Positions 34,714 through 48,500 are shown, numbered from the stretch's first letter. The stretch is 64,000 nt of DNA from Karalla daura (GCA_029224185.1 CM055207.1:15083791-15147790); one strand, 5' to 3'. Made by a program: numbers and translations. Notes: generated from the sequence alone by a model not told the origin.

Positions 34714-34721
34714 ATGTATAA
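34645..34721 (+). promoter_or_regulatory. Upstream ATGs in the cox10 leader
   Basis: Three ATGs precede the chosen start. The first, at 34,645, opens a 19-codon frame that ends at 34,704. The second, at 34,656, lies inside the YY1 site, has a strong context (A at -3, G at +4) and opens a 6-codon frame ending at 34,676. The third, at 34,701, opens a 6-codon frame that ends at 34,721, overlapping the cox10 ATG. Which of them are in the mRNA depends on the true transcription start. Confidence 0.55.
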
Positions 34722-34744
34722 AACGCCATGTAGCCGACTGTCAG
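34714..34744 (+). CDS. cox10: cox10 exon 1 (coding part)
   Basis: Ten codons plus one base, followed by the donor CAG|GTAAGG. The peptide [11 protein letters not shown] is weakly similar to the human exon 1 peptide around SSRLLTG, and the splice position and phase fit it. This ATG was chosen because it is the only upstream one open into exon 2. The start of translation is the least certain part of the model. Confidence 0.8.
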
Positions 34745-37700
34745 GTAAGGCGACACGAAGTGTGCTGTCTCACTTGATACGCTGTTAGCGTGCGAAGCCA
34801 TTTTACGCCAGCGACCAATGAAAACGCCCTCGGAAGCTAGCCGGTTAGCTTAGCATTTAGCAGTCCTGGGAAGTTGGCAGGAGATGAACAGTGACCTTAA
34901 GGGGAAGTCAGCCCAATCTAGAAATACTATAATTAGATAATTAACGCCTGGTTCGAAATGGACAACCCGCAGCTCGAGGTCGTCTTTGTATTTAAATGCT
35001 ATTAAGCAAAACGAACGCTAGTCATTAAGTCTAACCCAATGTTGATTTGCTGGAGCCTTGACCCTAAAGCACATGATTTGTGTGTCGGTGTCACCGATGA
35101 CCCTGTTATTCAATGCTGTTGCAAACACGAAGAGAAATGTATCTCGTCAAAACATTTGTACATACGTGTGTTATCTCATCATACATGTGGGTCGCATGTG
35201 TCACATCGTGAAGTAAATCAAAACAGCAGGCTGCGATGTAGATTATCATCACAGAACGAACTTCTATAGGTCTCACTGGCTGGTGGGGAAGCCCAGAAAT
35301 GAATCTCTGCAGATTTGCTTGCATGTCCATGGTTAGTACCAGGCCGCTGTTTTCATTGGATGCAAGATGTGAAGGGTTTTCAAACTCAAAAGTTCCAGAC
35401 AGCATACAATGATTACAACAGCATTAAGGTCGGAGTCGGTGTGAACACAGCATGCAAAATTCAGTTTCGAGCCATTTGTGTCAGCTAAGGTTTGCAGTGA
35501 ACGACTGTCGGCCAGGCGTGAAGGGTTTTGACAGATACTGGGAAGGGATGATGGGACGGCATTGCACGTAGGAGGTGGGAGTTCACAGCAAACTTGCGAT
35601 AACACAAACAGGTCTTATCAACAGTCACTCACAATGGCTATAAACACAAGGGTTAAATCCCGGGTTTCCACACCAGGAAGTCAGAATCACAGAAGCCCGA
35701 GTCCAATTCCCACAGCGTTTTGGATAACGATGACCTTGGTGGGAATTGCCAGGCGTCTTTAGGAAAATGTAACACATCATTCGATTGAGTGTTATTGGTG
35801 GGGAAGAGACCTGAATATAACCCGAGTTATCCACCTTACCTGCCCCGTTGCTTTTGAGACTGTGAGAATGATGTTTTAGTGCAGTGTATAGAAGTGGAAA
35901 TAGTATTTTGAGACTGGCTTTAAGGATGATTGTATGTCTGAAAATGGCATATTCATTTACTTTTCCCTCCAGGTTTGGTTGGTGTAAGTGTGAAACAGAA
36001 ATTAGTCCCAAAAGTCCCCCGATGTAACCAAACGGCCCGCAGCCTCATTCAGCTGCACCGAAGGGATCCATCAAACTGGCTCACATACCAGCACCTCAAC
36101 TTCCTGAAACGCCAGGTACGCTTCTGACTCACCCCATCTCACAGTTTCAGCTTCCTCTGCCGTCTGCCTCTGTCTCGTCTGTGAACTGCGAACTATCCCA
36201 CACTGTGAGTCTCACCCTGCGCTCACTCCTCCTCACAGTATGTGGCGAAGAACAGCGGCGCGCACCACCAGCGCGCCATCCCCAAACGGGCCCCGGTCCT
36301 GACCATAGTGGACGAGAGAGACGACAGCATCGAGAGGAAAGTGCAGAGGGTGCCGACCATCACGGACACGGGGGACGTTACGCCCGAAAGTCCCGCCGCG
36401 GAGCCCGCCGCGAGGCACGCGCCCGGGTCCGCTGAGGCGTCGATCGCGGGCGAAACGCCCCACGTTCACACGGAGTCCGACGAGGCCAAGGAAGCGCGCC
36501 TGGACAGACAGTGGAAGCAGCTGAAGTTGGACACCGCCGATTTGCCCGACATTTACGCCAGGCTCTCCAAAATCAAACTCACAGGTAGAGCACGCATTGA
36601 TAAACTTGGGCTGTAGACTTCCTGGCAAATTTGACCGGTTTGCAAGGTACATTTTGTATGAGCTCTCCTCGCACATAACACTGACGCACACCAGCTTGAT
36701 TTCCGTTGCAGCCTGAACGCCCCTTGTGTTTCCTATGGTACCTGAACGCCACCGAGTGGGTCCCCAAAGCACGGGCTCCTCGGCTGTCCGTTGCCATTTC
36801 AACTGTATGGGCCAGGTTGCTCCCCTGGATAAAGCACAAACGCGTTTGCTTTACCCTTATAGCTTGGATAGCAAAGGATGCAGAGTTGGTCCAGAAGGAT
36901 CCCCTCTGAGTAGACTCTAAAAAGACTGCAGTGGCCTGCAGTCTTTTTCCCTCACTGACACAGAGCAATACTCACTGCAACACTGGAAAAAGTACAATAG
37001 TGCATTTAGGGTTGAGCCCCGTGTCTGTTTGGCACGAGCTGCGAGGAGCCATCGGTGTGCGTCCCTGCGTCGCCGCCTCCTCGGCCGCGACCTCGGTGGA
37101 AAAGGCGGCGGCTCCATCGCCCTCGCTGATCCCATGTGTTCTGTCACCCCTCAGCCCTGGTGGTCACCACTGCCGCGGCCGGCTTCGCCATGGCCCCGGT
37201 GCCCTTCGACCCCGTCGCGTTCGCCGCGTCGTCCCTGGGGACGGGCCTCGCCTCGTGCGCCGCCAATTCCATCAACCAGGTGAGTTACGGCTCGTTCGCG
37301 TTCACCGTCGGACCTGCTTGCTCCCCGTGCTGTGTGAGCCCGTCGCATGGAACAACCCCACGAGCAGTGACGCCATTCATCATCCACTGATGCCCGTTCT
37401 CCCCCGGCTTTTTCATCGAGGCTTTACCGAGCATCACAAAGTTAGGGAGGGAGGCCGGCGGGATTACGCAGGTTTATTGTATTGTATTGTATGGTGCGTG
37501 CAGAACGAAGGACTAACCACAGTGAACTCACTCGGGCCGCAGAGCTCTCGTACAACATCAAACGTGTGGCATCCGACTGTTTCAAGGACCGCAGCGAACA
37601 GGGCACGCGTTGGTACCAACGTCCCCTCGGACGGAAAACACGGACGCCGCGTCCCGGGCCTTGCAGTTTGTCTGTCAGTCAGACATGAACGTGCTCGGCG

Positions 37701-39458
37701 ACGAACACGCTCTCTCCCTCGCGGTTTCTAGTCCATTCCGCATTCCTCCCTCGCCGCTCATCTCAGGAATGCACCGAGCAGACCGCCGTGCGGCCATTGC
37801 TTCCCCGCCGAAAGCTTTTTTTTTCCTGTCTTCTTTTCAAAGCTTTAAACCTGAGGCGAGCAAGTGCGCCCGGACACTTAAAATGCCTGGGCTAAACAGG
37901 CCCTGGCTTCGCTCTGTGGCGTTGACGTCGCATGCAGGAATTTGCTCCGTGACTTAAGGATATTAGCGTAATGGGTGACCTCTCCCTCCGCTCTGCATTG
38001 AACTCTGTTTAGCTGCGTCTGAGGCCTGTAATTTGGCATAGGGCTTGATTACACTGCGGGTTCCTGCCCTTGGGGTTGAACCCCCCCCCCCCTCCCTCCC
38101 TCCCTCCCTCCCTCCCTCCCACCCCGTCGCCCTGCATCATCCCCCCACCTCCCACTCGAGCCGGCCCTCCGCATTGTTTCACAGCGGTAATGAGGAGCCC
38201 CACCAAGTCAAACAAGCTTGCGCGGCGCTGATACCGATCATCCCGGGCCTGAACTCGCTTTCTGTAATCTAGTTACAGTCCGGGCTCCCCGCGCGTCACC
38301 TCAGGGGTTGGTGGGAGGGAGGGAGGGAGGGAGGGAGGGAGGGAGGGAGGGAGGGAGGGAGGGGGGGGTGCCGGTTACATCCGTGGTTACGAATGTGCAA
38401 ATGTTGACAGAGTTGTGTTTTTGGAGTCGGGGTCTGAATGGTGTCAGTCAAGTCCATGAAGCTGCGCCTCCTCTTCGGCGGCCTGAAACGGAGCCGCGCC
38501 GCTCCTCCTCCTCCTCCTCCTCCTCGCTCTACCTCACACCGAGCAGGTGTGTAAATACCCTTCAGGTATTTGAAATATGCCCCCCCCACCCCCCCGCCCA
38601 CCCCTCCCTCCCTCCCTTCCCTCGCGCTAGACCTCGAGAGTGGCCCGGACCTCCGGCTCGGAGAGGCGGAGAGCGGCGAGTGATGCGAGGGGCGGCCGCC
38701 ACTGTGCGCGCCCCGGGTGTCCCTCCGTCCGCGGGGCCCGCCCTCGCGCCCGCCCCGTCAGTCTTCATTTCCCCCGCTAACTCGGGCCCCTCGGGTCGGG
38801 ACACGGCGCGGCTTCGCGTTTCGCTGGAGCAACGTTATTCGCCTGTCGGCGCCCCCGCCTCGGCTCCCCGCCTCGCCCGGTCCAGTTTCGGACGGAGGTG
38901 GAGCCTTAGGCGAATAGCCATAGCCGTCGCACATTACGTAGGCGTTTGTCAAAACAAAGTGTGTCAGTTCTTTGGAGATTCTCTTTTCCACTCGTTGTGT
39001 TCGGGTGCGACGCGTCCCATGCCAACGGGCTGACATACTTTCGGAGACGCGGGCGCAGGTGAGGGCGCGATTGATCCCCGACTCGAATCCCTCTCTCTCT
39101 ATTTTTTTTTTTCATAATCCCGAAAGGAAAACAACTGGAACGGGGAAGAGACAAAAAAGCCCAAACTTCAGATCCGTCGCCAAGTTTTTGTGTGTGTGTT
39201 TCTTTTTGATTCCATTAGCCATCAAATCCATTAGATCAAAGCTGGGCGTCTCCTCGTGTGAGGAATCAAACGGAGGGCTTGACAAACAAATGGGAGCCGG
39301 GGGTGGGGGGGAGGGGAACCCCGGCGAAGAGGGCTTCCTATGGATCCTGCCGCTCGGGTCTAATCCCTTAACGCTCCGCATCTGGAGAGGCCGACGGGTG
39401 TGTGGGCTGCGTGGCCGCACAGCTGTTGGGTTACCTTGAGGGGAGGAGGGGAAAATTC

Positions 39459-39501
<43 letters not shown>

Positions 39502-42500
39502 TCGGCTCTCGGAAGCGGCAGCCTAAAGAGCCAAGGCCGGCCTTTGTCCCATGGGGAAGTGCCCGTGGGGCAAACAGAAATGTTGTGGTTTCCCTTTCGA
39601 GACGTCTCTCCATTTAGGAAACTTGACGGGAGGGTGTAAGCGCTCGGAGTCACGTAACGGCGGCATTCGCTCGTCTCAGGTTTCCCCGCCGCAGTCGACG
39701 GGCCCAGCGCTGTCGTGTCTGTCTCGCCATCGGGGTGCAATCGTTTCAACTTCCAAGTTCACGCAGCCCGCGCAGTTTTGGCTTGGTTCCATCTGAGCCG
39801 GCAAAGCCGAGACCCTAACTGGGGGTAATGGCCCCGGGCTTTGACGACAGCATCCTCTCTGCTCCTGCCGCATATTGGTAGGAGAAATGCCGCTTGGTCC
39901 GGTCTCCGGGACCCGGAGGGGGGGGGGGGGGGCACGCCAGGCGCAGGCCCCTCCGCAGGTGTCCCGGCCGTCGTCACCTTCCAGTCTGGCCACTACCCCG
40001 GCTAATTGGATAATTGGGTGGGACGGGGGTTTCATGCCGCAGGAGACAGTACAGGAGACCTCGTGTGGCCCCCTGCCGCCGTATAGACCACCGCTCCACT
40101 GTTTTCACAGGGACTGCAGTGTAAATCGCACCGTGTCAGCTGCCGTGTTTGTTTTGACGAAACCTCGGGCTGGCTCGTTCTGCCTGGTGTCGTCGCTGCT
40201 CTCGCGACCGTGACGGCGAGCCCTCCCTTTGTGTCTGTGTCTCTCCCGCGGTGAGCTGTCTGAGGCTGGCACGCATAAGGCGAGCCCCCACAAGCCCCCC
40301 CGCCCCCCCCCCTCCGGCCCATCCACTCCCAGCAGCCCGAGCCGCGCCCTCCCCTCTCCTGTCCTGTGCAGGCATGCAGTATTTACCCTCCCGCGTGCCT
40401 CCTGCCGGGTGCGTGTTGGTCAGCTCCTGCGCGGCACGTGACTGAACACGGGGACGGGTGCGCTAATGTTTTTGAGCTGTCGGTCTATAGCAGGGGTGTC
40501 AAACTCATTCCACAAAGGGCCGTGTGGCTGCAGGTTTTTGTTCCAACCAATCAAGAGTTCACAGTCCGACCAATCAGCTGTCTGAAGGTTGAGACCGGTT
40601 CATTGAAAGAGTCAAGTCAGGTGTGTTGCTGCTTGGTTGGAGCAAAAACCTGCAGCCACACGGCCCTTTGTGGAGTGAGTTTGACACCCCCGGTCTATAG
40701 CGATCGAGCGTCTTCTGACGACTCAACCGAGGTCAGATTGTTTTGCGATTTCGAGCGATCGCATCAAATGCGAAGACAACGGATTATCCACTCTCTGCAG
40801 TGCACCACAGCTGCTTGGAAGCCCTGTAATGAGCGTTGTTGAGAGTGATATGAGGGATTACCCTGATTAATAGAGTCGGGTTTGGGGTTAGGGTTGGCAC
40901 TAGAGACCAGCAGACCTCCGCAACGCAGCTCGGATGGTTGGACCGACGCTGATAACCGAGACCGATACCAGTCGCGTGTTGTTTCGCTCGTAGTTCTCAG
41001 TCTGGCGTCCTCGTCCGTCCAAAAAAACAAAACGAGAAGCTGCGTTTTCGAGGACGTGCTGTTGCGATGCAGGCTCCGCAGTTGCGGTCCGTAATCTTGT
41101 TTGGGATCTTGTTTGCGAGCAGGCGTCGGCACATACGCTCCTGTCCGAGACAACAATCAGCCCTCGCCATCTATGGGGTTTTCGTGCAGCCGTTTTAAAG
41201 CCGCAGCGCACTTCACTCCCCCTTTAAGATGCCACGGCCATACTGATACTACTCCATACACTACACTACATACTGCTCGCCCGCACGGTTCGTCAGGCTC
41301 TTAAGTGGACGTGCTCTGCCCCGGCACTGTAGGCCGCAGCAGCGCTTTTCTCCGTGTAGCTGGGCGGGGGAGGGTGGGGGGGTGCCTCGCATTACCCTGT
41401 ACCTTTTGAGAGGATCGTTAGCCGTAACCTCTAAGCCGCGCTAAGCTAACCGACCCCTGCGCTCTTCGAAGACGATGAAAACCTCCCACCATTAGCTTTG
41501 AGTCGGCGACGCGGTTTCACGCCGGGCCGCCACAGGACACCTGTGACGCGGCATTCGCCAGCGTTTTCGCTCCATTCCATTTTCACCCCTTTTCAAAGCC
41601 CCCTTCTCGACGCATTCACACACACACACACACAGAGCGGTCTCAAACCAGGGTTCATTGGACGCACTGCGGTGGATCACCCCTCTACGGAGGGCGTGCT
41701 GCATTTGTTTCTCTCTTCAAAGGCATCTCCACGCCGATGGAGTGGTAAGAGCACCAGCGCTTGTCGCATTAGTTCCGCTGGCTGTTGCGCTGTAATTGAC
41801 TGTTCAGAAGTGTTTCCACTGTCGGGGGATTATTATTATTTCTTTGATTTCTTCGGTGCGTTTTCCCGGGGCGCCTTTTCGGAGTTAAAGGCCAAACGCG
41901 TCGGAGGCTCAGCCGAACGGGCAGATTAGCAAAAAAGGGCGGGATCCCCCCCCCCCCCCCCCCCCCCGCCCCCCCCCGTCGCAGATGCTGCTCGTAAGAT
42001 CTCGTTTTCCGCCAGCTCGGTTAAAACAAAACCCCGCGCCGGTCTCTGACATCGATATCTTTTTTCCTTTTTGTTTCAATGGCCTCCGACAAGCTGTCGG
42101 CTCTGCCCGGGAGAAGGGGAAGGAAATTCCCTTCTAATTGCCCGGGAGGACGACACACAAACGCCACCTCTCTTTCACCGCCGGATTAGAATGAATATTT
42201 AACCAGACGGTGCCCGCTAAATAGTTAATGTCTTTAAAGGCCTTTGTCTTTGCCGGCCACGGGGGGTGCCAGTCCGTTCCGAACTGTACAAACTGTTCTC
42301 GTGCAGCCTCAGACGGGGGAGGGGGGACAGATGCTCTCTCCTGATAAAGTCGCGAAGGGTAAATCCATCCATTATACACCCTCAAGTTGACGCCCAGGGG
42401 GGGAAGGGGGAGCGGACGCCGCTGCCGGGCAGAGCCCGTTCGGCACAGATACGAGGATGGGGCTTTTTTGCCTTTATTCAGATAGGACAGCCGAGGAGAG

Positions 42501-45500
42501 ACAGGAAGTGAATGGGGGAGAGAGATGGGGAGGATCGGGAAATGACCTCAGGCCGGAATCGAACCTGCGTCGCCCGGGTTCATGGTACGGTGCCTTAACC
42601 CACTACGCCACGGCCAAGATACGAGGATTTTTATAACGTCCGGCGTCCAGGGAAGGTTTCTTTCTTTTTCAAATGCATCTCAGTGAATTTATGTGGCGTG
42701 CCGCTATCGGCCTCGCCGGCTATTGCGCCGTTGCTGTCGCGCGTCCGGCCAGGAGAGTATTGGTCTCGCCCGCGACGTTTTGCGTCGAGGGCGTCCCATA
42801 CAGGGACGTGCGAGCGGGCGGAGGGCAGGACGAGCCGGGGGGCCGGTTCACCCGCGAGGGAGCTCTGGCAGGCGGCAGCAGCAGACTGACGAGGCCGCTT
42901 CTCCGCCGATCTGAAAAAGCACCCGCCCGCGCCGTGCAAGCATTAACGCTGGGCCCAAGAGACGTATTGGAAACGGCCGTGGTCGATGGTTTTCAGTTTC
43001 GCCGACGCCGTACCTTTTGGGACGAAAGATCGGACGGCGGAAGCCAAAACCCGGCCCGCCGCTTTAGCATAAGTACCATAAAGCGTCTCGCTCGCTCGAA
43101 AAAAAACCTCCAGGAATCCAATAATGATAAGGCTCACGGCCGCTCCATCATCCTAATGTCCCCCTCAGTCGGAGATGGCGCGTGGCAGGAGAGCCGGCCC
43201 GCCTTATCAATATTTAAGGCAGCCTCAGTGAAACCGTTCCAGGCTCCTTCCGCAGACACAGACCCGAGCTTTATAGGCAGACCGACGCGTTCCAACGGAA
43301 TCTTGTTCCAGTCTTAAAGGGCGCGTCTGCGCCGTCTGGATGTGCGGCGCATCAGAAGGAGCGGGCCCCTTGCGAGAGCTGTCAACGGCGCGTCTTTCGA
43401 GGAGATCACAGGCGGGAGGACGCGGCGCTCCTCACGCAGGGGCGCCTCTCGGAGCTGTCGGCCCGGACACAATGGAGCGGCCGTAGCCCGAGGGGAGCGG
43501 CGTGACTGAGTGACGGGCAGGTGGAGCCGCTCCTCCTCCCGCTCCCCCGATTAGCCTCTGGTTTTTGACAAAACCGCCGTGATTGTGCGCCTGGGCGGCG
43601 AGCGAGGCAGGATTGAGTCGCGGAGGCTTGACTCCGAATGGGAGGGAGGAGCGCTGTCTGTCTGGCTCCGGTAAACCTTCTCACACCTGGCACCTGGCGA
43701 GGCGATGGATCCCTCTTCCGACCCGTCGCCGGGCTGTGTCTCCAGGCGGGGTCGGAGTAGACCGCAGCCCACACCGTATCGCAATCCATCTGATGCCAGC
43801 CGCGCATCAAAGACTCCGGAAAGATTCGGAAAAGTCTCCTGAAAGACGATAGGCTCGCACGCGACCACGTCTGAAGAGTGCTTTAGTCTGGTCCCCGTGG
43901 TATTCTCAGGCTATGTTTTTGATATGGTAAATGGACTGGTGCTTACGGCGCAGTGCGTCTCCGGCCTTCGTGACCGCTCAGACAGCCAGGATGCCTGACC
44001 ATTCACTGACGCTGGAAACCAGCACCTCCCGGTGTGCCCAAGGACACTTCGACACGTGAGCCGCAGCCTCGACCCCCCGCCCCCCGCGCCACCACGAGCA
44101 CCGTGGACGTCGGAAGGGTGGCTGTCGAAAGACGACGACTACACTACGGCCCTCGGACACATTTGAAATGGTCATAAAGTCGAGAGCAGAAGCCTGGACT
44201 GACGCAAAACGGCTCGGATCATCGGCTTAGATGAACGAGACGACGGTAGCCCACTCCAATGGAAATCTGGTCTCCAACTGTGAAATCGATTGAGGAGAGG
44301 GGGGGGTTGGGGGAAAAACAAGTCTTCCACTACCTGCGCTGAGGGCGCGGCAGTGTCGGTGTGGTCAGCGGTTCAACTCCTGGTTTTCCACTTGTCCGCT
44401 GCGGGCCAGCTCTCCTCCTGAAGGCGGACAGCGGCCTGTCGGCACCTCCGGAATGTTTTCGTTTAGCCCGAGCAGTTCAGAGCGACCCATCGTGACACGG
44501 AGGAAGAGTTCCAGGACTTTCCAACGACGCCTCTTGCGACGCTAGTGCCGTTCAGACGAACGCGCGGCGTGGTTTCGTATGTGTGGTGTGGCGCTGCGCT
44601 GCTCTTCGGTCCGTGACGGAGAGGTGCATAGCAAATGCCGAGGAGCGATCCGCTGTTTTCTGTTGAACTGAAACCTGAAACTCATTCCGCTCCCCCGCGC
44701 GTCAGCCGGCCTTCCTCTTTTCATGGCTGCCCGAGAAGTGATTCTGCTCGGCCCGCCGATAGCCGCGTGCACAACCCTGACGCATCCCCGGCTTATGGCT
44801 TTGACCTTTTTCCAGACACCGGGGGGCGGATGAGCTCCCAAAAAGCTCGTCGCTTGAGGAGTAAGAAAGAAAAAAAAAGAAGCCGCCGATGTTTCGTGTG
44901 GCGGTCTCTGACGACGAGGCGCTTAGTTCGGGAGCAGACAAAGCATCTTTACGGATTCAAGTATTTCCCTTTTTCCGCGAACTCCCAACTTTGCCCTCTC
45001 CGTCAGAAGGTAGCGCGGCCAGAGGCGAGCAGGAGCACCCTTTGTGACGCTGAGATCCGTGGACAATCAACAAAAGCGGCTCTGTTCGCGGCGTGCCCGC
45101 GAGCAGAGCCTGAATGCTCATGCGACTCCAGCGGAGGGGTTTCTTCGGGACTGCCCGGGCACCGTCGCCGGAAAACAAGATGGCACCGGGTGTTCACGCG
45201 GCCTCCAGGCTGTGGAGCGTGCGAGGTGAGGCAGAGCCGGGAGGGTTCGGTTCATCAGACTCTGTCCCTTCAGCGACTGGAGCGCTGTTTTTAAACATCC
45301 ATCCAGGCAGGATTCATTCAACCCGGATTAGCATTTATGCGGTCAGATGGCCGGCGAGTGGAGGTGCGACATGACCATTTGGCACCGCAGCTCATCTGTC
45401 AGAGGAGAAGCCTTTAGCCGTGCCGTTGTGGAGGGCTCTCTATCCGATCATGAAGACATCATACACACCCTGTATTTAGTCCCGCCATCGTTTGGGCTGA

Positions 45501-48500
45501 GCGATCGTCCCCGCGCTCGCCGTTTCTGCTCTCGGTGCTCGAACCTGAGAGAGGGGGGGGCTCCCGTCTGCTCCACAACCACCATTATCCAGGCTGAATT
45601 CACTGAATCTCAGCCGCCGTCCCCATCCTCACTCCCTCAGTGCGTCATCACAAAGCACCGAGCAGTTGGAAAAAGCCACGGGTGATATTTAGAATGCCGA
45701 AAAGGGTGTTTTGTTTTGCAGGACTGGAGCTTTTTTTTGTTTGTTTGTTTTGTTTTTTGCCCATAATGGTCGCGCTTAAAAGCGGAGATATTCCCGAGCG
45801 GCGAGAACCATGAGCGTGCCGTGGCTCTCCTGTGTCGGACGCCAGGAAAACTCTCAAATGAACCCTCTGGAAAGCCGTCCCATCACAGCTTCACTTCATG
45901 ACAGAATCCATGACTCTGAACCGAACGGGCTCCGCCAAGGAGCTCTTAAGAGGCACACCGGGAGCAAATCTATGGATGGTTTTTTTAGATGTGAACTCGG
46001 TGATGGTGGAACGCGTCCACCTCGCATTTCGGGTTAGGGTTGGGGTTTTGAAGGTGAAGGTTAGGTATTTGAAGGTGGTCTGGACAGCCGCGTTGTCTGG
46101 ACGGCGTGCCGGCATGCAGCTGCGAGGAGGAGGCAGCCTTCCCAAAACGTTTCCGTTTTGGACGGATCGGCCTTGTCCGGCCGGAGCTGAGCCGAGCAGG
46201 TGGGCCCATGAATGGAGACTCATCGGTCCACCCTTTTTTTTGTTTTTTTGTAAACCCGGTCCATTCCCCCACACCGGAGTCTGGATCCCCCCCCCCTCCT
46301 CCTCCCACCAACGTGCAACAGTCCGTCCCCCGTCCCCCCTGCAGAAGCCGCGTCCCGGGTGTGGACCCCCCCCCCCTGCCTGGACTTGAAAGGCCCCCCG
46401 GCTACGTGATGGCACGGCAGCCCGTCGGGACTCTGTCACGCCGCCTTGTAGCCGCCTCCACCTGCGCGCCACACAGGCGCCGCCGCGCCACGCTCATCCC
46501 TCAATACGCGGCCGAAGCGTACCATTACCCTGCCCGTCTGCGCTTTTATGTCCTAATAGCTGTTTTCTCTCATTACCGAGGCTGGTTCCACGCAACCTCG
46601 CCGCACGGTCAAGGTAAACTGCGCTTTGTTTCTCCTCTCGGTGGACGTTTGTCTCCTTCTTTTGGCACGCAATGAAGGGGATTTTGTTTCATTCCCCCCC
46701 CCCCCACAGCACTCATCCTCCGGGGCATCGTGCGCCTGTGCGGATGGAGGCTCGGAGCGCCGCTAATGTCACCGCGCGTCACTCGCTCGCTCACTCTGGA
46801 AGGAGCCAGCCGCCGCCGCGCTCCCATTCATTACTCGCACGCCACTGTAATCAGCTGGAGAATGACAGACACCCGGGCTCGTGCGCACACGCGCACACAC
46901 ACGCGCGTATTATCTGGGGCTTTTTGTCACCCTTCCGCATGCTTTGTGATCTAGATTTCGTTTTCTCCATCCGTGGACTTGCCGTGACGTTCGGTGTGGG
47001 CGTGTTTAGTGCTCCTGCACCTTTTTGTCCGTATCCTCCTGTCACAGTGACGGGCCCCGAGGGACGGGGGTGGCTCTAGTGTCGGCAGCTTGCATGTCCA
47101 ACGTCACTCCAGTGCTTCAAAACTGGTCCGTGTCGATACCGATGTCCTTTAGAAGAGAAGTTTTTTTCCATCTCCATCTATGTTGGTTTGTCGTTGGGGC
47201 TTTTTTGGCAGCTAAAGCGCACAAGGTCTCCGACTGGCAGTGTATTGTCCGGCTATGTAATACCCGAACGTGACGTTTTTCTGACGATCTATCTGCGAGG
47301 CTCTGAGATCTCGTGGGAGTCGCTCGGTTACAGTCACCCCTCGCTTTTGCACTTGTGAGGAGGGATAATGTGGCAGGGAGAGGGACGGCTCCCGGATTTG
47401 GGGGGGGGGGGGCCAAGCTCTGGCAGCGGAGGAGGAGGACGACGATCCCCGACAGGAACTTTGCCGCCGCACGCGGCTAAATAATTCACCCCGTCTGTCT
47501 GCTCCGTTGAGTTGTGTTGTGTTCCCAAGAGGAAGCGGGTTTGTGCACGAGGACAGGTCACAAACTGTTCATAAACCTTTCATAAACTGTTCATAAGCCT
47601 CTCTAACCAGAGGCGTCACAGCAGGGTGGCGTTTTGTTTATTGTTTAACACCGGCCCAGTGTGATCGTTCAGAGGTCTCCCCGCCCTCTTTTTTTTTGTG
47701 GCAGAGAAACGCGTGCTCTCTCTGTCGTTTCCAATTCGGATCGAGGGGGGCGTTCTAGTTTCACTTTGCCGCCGAGGCTGAAGCAGAGGCTGCTTTCTTC
47801 GCGTCGTTTTCCGTGAGACCCGTCGCCTCGATTCTAGCGGCCGCGTCCAAAAAAAAAAAACGCATTCCCCCCCCCGGTAAAGCTGATTCCACTGGTTCTG
47901 AAATTCCAATTCGGTCGCAGCAGGGTTTTCTTTTGTGCTTCTGTGAAGTCCACTCACTCCACCAGCAGCTAGTTGACCTTCGTCCAGAATGTAGATTTAA
48001 TATCCCTCTGAGGTAATGCGGCGTGTGAGTTGTGTGTGCGTGCCTGTGTGTGTGTGCGTGCTGTCGTCTCCTCCTCCTCCTCCTGAGGTCCACCTCATCA
48101 TTCGGATTTGAAAGGCTTGTTGAAGGAGCCCGTCCAGGTGAAGGGCCCGACCCTGCCGCGGGCCACCGCCGCAAGTGCGGACCTGCCCGGAGGCGCCGAC
48201 GGCCGCTGTCGCGTCCGAGAGAACAGCGCGGCCCCTCACGCGGGCTCCCCCCGCGCCTCTACCGCCTGTCATTTTCCCCAGGAGGACGTCTCCCACAACT
48301 GCATGAACGCCACACACGGCCCGATGTTCTCCCACGGCGCATAGAAAGCGTGCGCACGGTCATCGTCGAGTGAAACGGCCCCATTAGTAAGAATGTTGAC
48401 TTATCGGGCTCGGGCGAGAGGGAGATATGCCCGGCCGGCTCCGCGACAAAGGAATGCGCCGTTTGCACAGTAGATGCGAGTGAAAATGAACGTGGCTCAG

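Noticed and set aside
36931..37731. 266-codon plus-strand frame over cox10 exon 4
   Set aside because: A shadow frame. Exon 4 itself (37,155-37,279), in a different frame, encodes the conserved Cox10 helix.
42673..43317. 214-codon frame in cox10 intron 4, considered as a nested gene
   Set aside because: Stop codons are rare in this CpG-rich DNA and several overlapping frames are open. No domain or splice structure was seen.
44635..45294. 219-codon frame in cox10 intron 4
   Set aside because: Same reason: low-information Ser/Arg/Pro/Ala composition, competing open frames on the other strand, and no family resemblance.
46031..46050. Telomere-like GGGTTAGGGTTGGGGTT
   Set aside because: Only about two and a half units; too short for an interstitial telomere array.
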